Assembly: GCA_002454505.1 (NCBI GenBank)
Contig: DKJA01000048.1
Span: 1-7,693 of the forward strand
DNA length: 7,693 bases
Reading direction: 5' to 3'
Source of the DNA: Oxalobacteraceae bacterium UBA6704
Lineage (GTDB): Bacteria > Pseudomonadota > Gammaproteobacteria > Burkholderiales > Burkholderiaceae_D
A program made the translations under genes and the position numbers. Below are positions 1-4,266 of this stretch, piece by piece (the first letter of the stretch is position 1; each line of letters starts with the position of its first letter). The notes under the pieces are model-generated. The model was not told the DNA's origin, ran no database searches, and saw only the letters and a program-made list of their open reading frames with translations.

Positions 1-688
1 CGGTATCGCGCACCCGCAGCGCTTCTTTGACATGCTGCGCGCGCAGGGCATCGGCGCTGGTCCAGGCCTCTATCCGCGAGCCGCCCCACGCCGACTGGAT
101 GAGGCCCATCGGCACGTTGACGGTCTTTCTCAGCTCGCGCGCGAAGTAAAAACAGGCGGCGGAGAAGTCGCGCACGCTTTCCGGTGATGCGGGTTGCCAT
201 GAAACGGGGCCGGCGAAGCCTTGTTGAGGCGTGACCGCCGCGGCCTTGGGCACGGTGAACAAACGGATGTCCGGGTGCGTGGCCGAGCTGATCTCGCTGT
301 CCGCGTCGAGCGCGCGCCGCACCGGAAGCTCCATGTTCGATTGGCCGGAGCACAGCCACACGTCGCCGATCAGCAGGTCGCGCGCGACCTGGTTTACCTG
401 CCCTGCGCGCACGGTGAGTGAATAAGGCCCGCCCGCAGCGGTGGCGGGAAGCGTGGCTCGCCAGTGCCCGTCGGCCGCTGCGCGAGCGGTGACGGTGTGG
501 CCAGCGAAGGTGACGGCTACCGCCACGCCCGGATCGGCATCGCCCCAGACCGGTATCGGCTGGTCGCGCTGCAGTACGGCGTGGTCCTGGAACAGCGGGT
601 GCAGGAGTGTCTTCGCCGATTCCTGGGCCAGTGATGGCGTGGCCATTCCCAGCAATACGGCGGCCACTAGCCAGCCTGACCTGTTCAT
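1..688 (-). CDS. Exported sialate O-acetylesterase-type SGNH esterase (3' end outside window)
   Basis: Translating the minus strand from the ATG at 686-688 gives 229 residues with no stop before the window edge, so only the N-terminal part is visible. Residues 1-21 (MNRSGWLVAAVLLGMATPSLA) form a Sec signal peptide with likely cleavage after SLA, placing the enzyme in the periplasm or outside. Residues about 28-105 form a beta-rich N-terminal region (HPLFQDHAVLQR, then PVWGDADPG), typical of this family. The block WLCSGQSNMELP at 111-122 carries the SGNH block-I nucleophile Ser117, and SAWGGSRIEAW near 205-215 is a second family hallmark. The catalytic Asp/His block must lie outside the window. 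The family is annotated as sialate O-acetylesterase; beside xylanolytic enzymes, members more probably deacetylate xylan or xylo-oligosaccharides (inference). The start overlaps the GH67 stop by four bases, implying translational coupling. Family call is strong; substrate is uncertain. Confidence 0.9.
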   Translation of the reverse strand, partial: MNRSGWLVAAVLLGMATPSLAQESAKTLLHPLFQDHAVLQRDQPIPVWGDADPGVAVAVTFAGHTVTARAAADGHWRATLPATAAGGPYSLTVRAGQVNQVARDLLIGDVWLCSGQSNMELPVRRALDADSEISSATHPDIRLFTVPKAAAVTPQQGFAGPVSWQPASPESVRDFSAACFYFARELRKTVNVPMGLIQSAWGGSRIEAWTSADALRAQHVKEALRVRDT

Positions 689-2916
689 CGCCCGTCTCCT
701 GGTGCGGAAGGAAAGCGTAGTGCTTCGTAGTACGCCAGCGGGTGCGGCGGTGCGGGTTCGCCCGGGGGCAAGGGCCGGCCGCTGATTGATTGGAAGTAGG
801 CGACGCTGGCGTCGCGCCACCATTGGGCTTCGCGTAGTTGGATCTGGAGGTAGGCGGCTATCTGGGCGTGACGTTGGGGGTCGATGCTTCCGGCAAGCGG
901 GGCTGAGCCCCGCGCTACGGGTACGGGTTCCGTTACGTGTGCGCGTTCCGTTGCGGATGCCGCTGCGTCCGCGTTGGCGGGCGGCGGCGCCAGGGTGGCC
1001 CAGGTGGCCTGCATGGCCTGGACCTGGCGGACGCCCAGGGAATAGCGGCTGACCAGTTCATCCCACAGAGTGCGCCCGGACGCCATGCGGTGGTCCCAGG
1101 GGACATGGTGGAACCACAGCAGCAGGGGTTCTGGAACCTTCGCGGGGTCGGCATAGGTGGCGGCCACGTCCGGGGCATATTGGGCGACGGCGTTGCTGCC
1201 GCTCGCGGTGCGGTCGAAGCCGATGCCGTTACGGTCGGCGCGGTGGTAGTACACCGAGGTCCAGTCCGCACGCGGACCACCGTCCACCCAGGGCCCGGGG
1301 CCGTAGTGGTGGCCGCGCGCCATCAGGTGGTGCAGGCCGAGCGGGGTCATGTAGTTCACCGCCGCCTCGCGCGAGCCCATCATCATGCCGACGATGGGCT
1401 GCACCACGGCCGGGTCCGGCGAGAATGTCATCGCCGCCCAGTCCGCTGCGATATCGCGCGCCGAGGCCTGCGGATTCCAGGCCAGGCGCCCGAAGGCGTA
1501 CCAGTTGGCCTGGTCGAAGTGCGAGCCCGTCCAGGTGCGGTCGTTGCCGATGTTGGCCACCCCGGCGATGCCGGCCAGGGTCTCGGCGACGGTCGGTCCC
1601 GCACCGCGCCGGTGGGTATCGGCGCGCAACACTTCCTCGAACAACGGCCCCAGGTACACCAGGTGCGTGGCGAAGCCGAGGTACTCCTTGGTGATCTGGA
1701 ACTCCATCATCAGCGGCGTGTGCGGCATCGCGCCGAACAGCGGGTGGAACGGCTCGCGGGGCTGGAAGTCGATCGCGCCGTTCTTCACCTGCACCAGCAC
1801 GTTCGGCGCGAACTTGCCGTCCAGTGGTTTGAATTCGTCGTACGCCTGCTTGGCGCGGTCGTCCGGCTTCTCGGCCGCGTAGACAAAGGCGCGCCACATG
1901 ACGATGCCATTGTGCGGTGCCACCGCGGCGGCCAGCATATTGGCGCCATCGACGTGCGTGCGGTGGTAATCCTGCGGGCCCGGCTGGCCTTCCGAATTGG
2001 CTTTCACGAGGAAGCCGCCGAAGTCGGGAATCGTGCGGTAGATCTCGTCCGCCTTGGCCTTCCACCACGCGGCCACTTCCGGCGCCAGCGGGTCGGCCGT
2101 CTTCGTCTGCTTCAGTTCCAGCGGCGTGGAGAAGCGCGCCGACAGATACACCTTGATGCCGTAAGGGCGCAGCACGTCGGCCAGCGCGGCCACCTTGGCG
2201 ATCCATGGCGCGGTGAGGATCTCGGGCTTCGAGTTCACGTTGTTCAGCACCGTGCCGTTGATGCCCAGCGACGCGTTGGCGCGCGCGTAATCCACGTAGC
2301 GGCGCTCGCGGATGTCCGGCAGCTCCCACCAGTTCCAGATCGACTGGCCGGCATAGCCCCGCTCCACCGTGCGGTCCAGATTGTCCCAGTGGTTCAGCAC
2401 GCGCAGCTGCAACTTCGGCGCGGAGCGCTCGTCGATACGGTCAGGCGCCTGGCCGGAGCCGATGGCGCGCAGCCACGCGTAGGAACCGTACAGCAGGCCG
2501 ATATCGTCGTTGGCGGCGATCACCGTCACGCGCTTGCCGTTCAGCGTCGCGCGGCGCAGCAGATAGCCTTCCTTGCCCAGTTGCGCCACGCCTTCCGCGT
2601 TGAAGCCCTGCGGCAGCTTGTCCGCTTCCGCCAGCACCAGCGCACCGTCGGCCGGCTGCGCGGCGGACGCCGGCTCCTTGCCTGTCATGCCTTTCACGCC
2701 GCGGCGCAGTTCGTCGATGGCCGCGGTGACCGTCGGCGTGGCCTGGCCCGCGTACACGATCGTGCGTGCGTGCTGCTGCAATTTCGTTTGTTCGGCCTGG
2801 GCCAGGGGGCGGTAGCGCAGCCACAGTTCGTGGCCGTCTTCGTCGGCGGCGTGCGCCGGTGCCAGCGCGACCGCCAGCAGTAACGCGGCCAGCGCGCCGT
2901 TCAAGATTCGCAGCAT
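685..2916 (-). CDS. Exported GH67 alpha-glucuronidase
   Basis: A 743-residue retaining-fold, inverting-mechanism family protein that removes (4-O-methyl-)glucuronic acid from the non-reducing terminal xylose of xylo-oligosaccharides. Residues 1-23 (MLRILNGALAALLLAVALAP, then AHA) are a Sec signal peptide, so it is probably periplasmic. The N-terminal domain spans about 27-155, the TIM-barrel core about 160-480, and the helical C-terminal domain about 480-735. KANSEG puts the general acid at Glu309. Asp383 (GAIDFQPREP) and Glu411 (ITKEYLG), 28 residues apart, fit the Asp/Glu base pair I recall from the Cellvibrio and Geobacillus enzymes; Glu405 (MMEFQ) is also conserved. WWRDASVAYFQ near 699-709 is typical of the C-terminal domain. 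The start at 2916 is chosen over an in-frame ATG at 2994 because it begins the signal peptide and has a GGAG site; the upstream stretch overlaps the operators. Residues about 642-675 (Pro/Ala-rich) look like an extra insertion between two helices. First gene of a unit with the esterase, divergent from GH10. Confidence 0.95.
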   Translation of the reverse strand: MLRILNGALAALLLAVALAPAHAADEDGHELWLRYRPLAQAEQTKLQQHARTIVYAGQATPTVTAAIDELRRGVKGMTGKEPASAAQPADGALVLAEADKLPQGFNAEGVAQLGKEGYLLRRATLNGKRVTVIAANDDIGLLYGSYAWLRAIGSGQAPDRIDERSAPKLQLRVLNHWDNLDRTVERGYAGQSIWNWWELPDIRERRYVDYARANASLGINGTVLNNVNSKPEILTAPWIAKVAALADVLRPYGIKVYLSARFSTPLELKQTKTADPLAPEVAAWWKAKADEIYRTIPDFGGFLVKANSEGQPGPQDYHRTHVDGANMLAAAVAPHNGIVMWRAFVYAAEKPDDRAKQAYDEFKPLDGKFAPNVLVQVKNGAIDFQPREPFHPLFGAMPHTPLMMEFQITKEYLGFATHLVYLGPLFEEVLRADTHRRGAGPTVAETLAGIAGVANIGNDRTWTGSHFDQANWYAFGRLAWNPQASARDIAADWAAMTFSPDPAVVQPIVGMMMGSREAAVNYMTPLGLHHLMARGHHYGPGPWVDGGPRADWTSVYYHRADRNGIGFDRTASGSNAVAQYAPDVAATYADPAKVPEPLLLWFHHVPWDHRMASGRTLWDELVSRYSLGVRQVQAMQATWATLAPPPANADAAASATERAHVTEPVPVARGSAPLAGSIDPQRHAQIAAYLQIQLREAQWWRDASVAYFQSISGRPLPPGEPAPPHPLAYYEALRFPSAPGDGR
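696..700 (-). promoter_or_regulatory. Ribosome binding site of the SGNH esterase gene
   Basis: The minus strand reads AGGAG here, seven bases before the ATG at 686-688. The site lies inside the last codons of the GH67 gene. It supports the 688 start and the ATGA stop/start overlap, since ribosomes finishing GH67 could reinitiate directly. Confidence 0.7.
897..918 (-). repeat. GTAG-headed REP-like palindrome inside the GH67 gene
   Basis: Positions 897-913 read GCGGGGCTGAGCCCCGC, a perfect hairpin sequence with 8-bp arms and one central base. On the minus strand it is preceded, after one spacer base, by the tetranucleotide GTAG (complement of CTAC at 915-918). A GTAG head followed by a GC-rich palindrome is the layout known for REP elements mobilised by RAYT (TnpA-REP) transposases, for example in Stenotrophomonas and Pseudomonas. 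Here it lies in frame and encodes the residues VARGSAPLAG. A chance palindrome in GC-rich coding DNA is possible, so the mobile-element reading is inference. Confidence 0.45.
927..952. repeat. Short direct repeat GTTCCGTT, 18-base period
   Basis: GTTCCGTT occurs at 927-934 and again at 945-952. The 18-base spacing equals six codons, and on the minus strand it encodes two similar hexads starting with Thr-Glu. It sits next to the palindrome within the GH67 insert and may record local duplication. Confidence 0.5.
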
Positions 2917-2921
2917 CGTGT

Positions 2922-2925
2922 CTCC
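2922..2925 (-). promoter_or_regulatory. Ribosome binding site of the GH67 gene
   Basis: The minus strand reads GGAG, five bases before the ATG at 2914-2916. This fixes the GH67 start at 2916 rather than the in-frame ATG at 2994, and the protein then begins with a clean signal peptide. Confidence 0.7.
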
Positions 2926-2933
2926 ATCATTTT

Positions 2934-2980
2934 TGTTAGCGCAATCGTTTGCGTCAGATTTAATGTTAGCGTAACCTTTC
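2934..2980. repeat. Two direct copies of a TGTTAGCG-headed site, 30 bp apart
   Basis: The 17-mers at 2934-2950 (TGTTAGCGCAATCGTTT) and 2964-2980 (TGTTAGCGTAACCTTTC) agree at 13 positions. The second contains GTTA-GCG-TAAC, itself a small palindrome. The first half resembles the Xanthomonas xyl-box TGGTAGCGCTAACA (recalled from the literature), though neither copy is a close full match. A spacing of 30 bp is about three helical turns, so two bound regulator molecules would sit on the same DNA face. Confidence 0.55.
2939..2954. promoter_or_regulatory. Putative LacI/GalR-family operator
   Basis: GCGCAATCGTTTGCGT is a near-perfect palindrome with perfect CGCAA/TTGCG arms around a four-base centre containing CG. 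It matches 14 of 16 positions of the classic LacI/PurR-type operator ACGCAAACGTTTGCGT as I remember it. Sugar-responsive LacI-family repressors commonly control such enzyme clusters. The site lies only 23 bp upstream of the GH67 start and about 60 bp upstream of the GH10 start, where a repressor could block both promoters. The regulator gene is not in the window. Confidence 0.6.
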
Positions 2981-3003
2981 GGCCAGTGCCACATAATTCA
3001 AAC

Positions 3004-3010
3004 GAAGGAG
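3004..3010 (+). promoter_or_regulatory. Ribosome binding site of the GH10 gene
   Basis: GAAGGAG ends five bases before the ATG at 3016-3018. It decides the start against the in-frame GTG at 2986, which would add ten residues upstream of the signal sequence and overlap the ribosome binding site itself. Confidence 0.8.
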
Positions 3011-3015
3011 ACAAG

Positions 3016-4146
3016 ATGATCCGTCACGACCGGCGCAATGCCCTGGCCCGCCTCGCCTCAGTTGCCACATCGCTGGCCGCGTGTGCAGCCCTGCCCTCGG
3101 CAAACGCCGCCGCCAAACCCGCGCCATTGAAGGACCTCGCCGCTGCGAAAGGCCTGCGCTTCGGTAACGCCGTCGGCTACCAGTACTTCAAGGATCCCGC
3201 CTACCGCGCGCTGACGGCCCGCGAGTGCAATGTGATCGTGGCCGAGAACGAAATGAAGTGGCCTTTCGTCGAGCCGAAACCGGGCCAGTATGCCTACAGC
3301 CAGCCGGACGAGATGATCGCGTGGGCGCGCAAGGAAGGCATGCAGGTGCGCGGCCACACGCTGGTCTGGCAGCCGGAAAAATGGCTGCCTGAATGGGTCG
3401 CGAAATACGACTTCGGCCAGGGCCCGGCGAAGGCGGAGAAACTGCTGCGCGATCACGTCACGCGCGTGTGCCAGCATTTCGGCAAGAACGTGTACAGCTG
3501 GGACGTCGTCAACGAAGCGATCGAGCCGGAAACGGGCGAGTACCGCGTCAACGAATTCACGAAGCGCCTGGGCGCCGTCGACCAGATCGAGCTGGCCTTC
3601 CGCGTCGCGCACGAGCAGGCGCCGCATGCACAGCTGGTGTACAACGACTTCATGGGCGAGGAGGCGGACAATGCCAAGCACCGCGCCGGCGTGCTGAAGC
3701 TGCTGCAGGAGCTGAAGAAACGCGGCGCGCCCGTGCAGGCGCTGGGGCTGCAGAGCCACATCGGCTCGTCCAACAACGGCAGGCAGAAAGCCGATATGCG
3801 CGAATGGCGCAAGTTCCTCGACGAGGTGACGGGCATGGGCCTGGATCTGCTGATCACGGAATTCGACGTCAACGACAAGAGCATGCCGGCCGATATCAGG
3901 CAGCGCGATGCCGGCGTGGCCGCCGTGGCGAAGGACTACCTGGACGTGACGCTCAGCTACCCGCAAACGCGCGACCTGCTCGTGTGGGGCATCGCCGACC
4001 ATGCCAGCTGGTTGCAGACGTGGGAGGATGCCGCGCGCAAGGACAAGCTGGCGCAGCGGCCGCTGCCTTATGATGCGTCGTTCAAGGCGAAGCCGCTGCG
4101 GGAAGCGATTGCTGCTTCGTTGAAGGCGATGCCGAAGCGGAGCTAG
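3016..4146 (+). CDS. Exported GH10 endo-1,4-beta-xylanase
   Basis: A 376-residue single-domain GH10 xylanase, the endo-acting enzyme of the cluster, cutting the beta-1,4-xylan backbone by a retaining mechanism. Family blocks in order: GNAVGYQYF (50-58), ENEMKWPFVEP (78-88), RGHTLVWQ (112-119), WDVVNEAIE (162-170) with acid/base Glu167, GLQSHIG (244-250), LLITEFDV (278-285) with nucleophile Glu282, and LVWGIADHASWL (322-333). No carbohydrate-binding module or linker follows; the protein ends about 40 residues after the last block, normal for a catalytic domain alone. The N-terminus (MIRHDRRNALARLASVATSL, then AACAALPSANAA) has a twin arginine (6-7), a mildly hydrophobic stretch and a lipobox-like LAAC (20-23). 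It could be a Tat signal, a lipoprotein signal, or a Sec signal cut near ANA. It is divergent from GH67 and convergent with GH115. Its TAG stop touches the downstream repeat. Confidence 0.96.
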   Translation: MIRHDRRNALARLASVATSLAACAALPSANAAAKPAPLKDLAAAKGLRFGNAVGYQYFKDPAYRALTARECNVIVAENEMKWPFVEPKPGQYAYSQPDEMIAWARKEGMQVRGHTLVWQPEKWLPEWVAKYDFGQGPAKAEKLLRDHVTRVCQHFGKNVYSWDVVNEAIEPETGEYRVNEFTKRLGAVDQIELAFRVAHEQAPHAQLVYNDFMGEEADNAKHRAGVLKLLQELKKRGAPVQALGLQSHIGSSNNGRQKADMREWRKFLDEVTGMGLDLLITEFDVNDKSMPADIRQRDAGVAAVAKDYLDVTLSYPQTRDLLVWGIADHASWLQTWEDAARKDKLAQRPLPYDASFKAKPLREAIAASLKAMPKRS

Positions 4147-4263
4147 GGGACTGTCCCTGCAAGGGCCTGTCCCCGGGGTTGCAGTTTGCTTGTGTTCCGG
4201 GAAGGTCAAAAACAACCCCGGGGACAGCCGGATCGCCGTACCGCCCCTGCGGGGACAGTCCCC
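4146..4263. repeat. Large imperfect inverted repeat (palindromic intergenic element)
   Basis: The left arm (4146-4181) and right arm (4213-4263) are inverted copies of one unit. The outer blocks, 4146-4166 and 4243-4263, pair with 2 mismatches in 21. The inner blocks, 4167-4181 (CTGTCCCCGGGGTTG) and 4213-4227, pair perfectly over 15. The right arm carries 15 extra bases (4228-4242); the loop is 31 bases (4182-4212). The outer ends contain the small palindrome GGGGACTGTCCC(C), a motif I associate with dispersed repeats in Oxalobacteraceae. The element fills the gap between the two convergent stop codons. It may fold in both transcripts and stop or stabilise them. A T-run (complement of AAAAA at 4208-4212) follows GC-rich pairing sequence on the minus strand, so weak intrinsic termination for GH115 is possible. 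Confidence 0.8.
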
Positions 4264-4266
4264 AGC

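Larger units (their letters stand above)
892..993 (-). other. Low-complexity insert in the GH67 C-terminal domain
   Basis: Encodes residues about 642-675 of the GH67 protein, rich in Ala, Pro and Val, between the helix ending QAMQATWATL and the segment GSIDPQRHAQIAAYL. As I recall the family, these two elements are normally joined directly by a few residues (TW-x-x-L then IDP-x-R), so roughly 28-30 residues appear to be added. The stretch contains two TE-containing hexads (TERAHV, TEPVPV), produced by an 18-base direct repeat, followed by a DNA palindrome. The reading frame stays open and family sequence resumes afterwards, so the gene looks functional. The extra segment probably forms a surface loop away from the barrel active site. 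Exact borders need an alignment. Confidence 0.6.
2917..3015. promoter_or_regulatory. Divergent promoter/operator region between GH67 and GH10
   Basis: These 99 bp separate the two start codons and must hold both promoters. The core, 2931-2980, is clearly more AT-rich than the surrounding genes. It contains two TGTTAGCG-headed sites 30 bp apart and a LacI-type palindrome. A weak plus-strand pair, TTGCGT (2949-2954) and TAACCT (2972-2977) with 17-bp spacing, could serve GH10, but each hexamer matches only three consensus positions. I could not pick a convincing minus-strand pair for GH67. The compact layout suggests both enzymes are controlled together by one regulator, most likely induced by xylan breakdown products (inference). 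Confidence 0.7.

Noticed and set aside
1..425. Short plus-strand open frames at 221-421 and 231-425
   Set aside because: Antisense to the SGNH esterase, which has a signal peptide and GQSNM motif; they are shadows.
937..2883. Plus-strand open frame of 648 codons
   Set aside because: It lies wholly antisense to GH67, whose protein is clearly conserved. The predicted product is Arg/His/Val-rich without domains, as expected from a GC-rich shadow frame.
2949..2977. Sigma-70 promoter TTGCGT-N17-TAACCT for GH10
   Set aside because: Each hexamer matches only three consensus positions; mentioned as a weak candidate, not called as a feature.
2917..2994. Upstream ATG start for GH67 at 2994
   Set aside because: It would put 26 non-signal residues before the signal peptide, lacks a good ribosome binding site, and overlaps the operators.
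2986..3015. GTG start for GH10 at 2986
   Set aside because: The strong GAAGGAG site at 3004-3010 points to the ATG at 3016; the extension would code through that site.
3058..4215. Minus-strand open frame of 385 codons
   Set aside because: Antisense to the GH10 xylanase, which has complete catalytic motifs; no recognisable domain.
4146..4266. Canonical intrinsic terminator for GH10
   Set aside because: There is strong inverted pairing but no clean T-run directly after a stem on the plus strand, so I annotated a repeat rather than a terminator.
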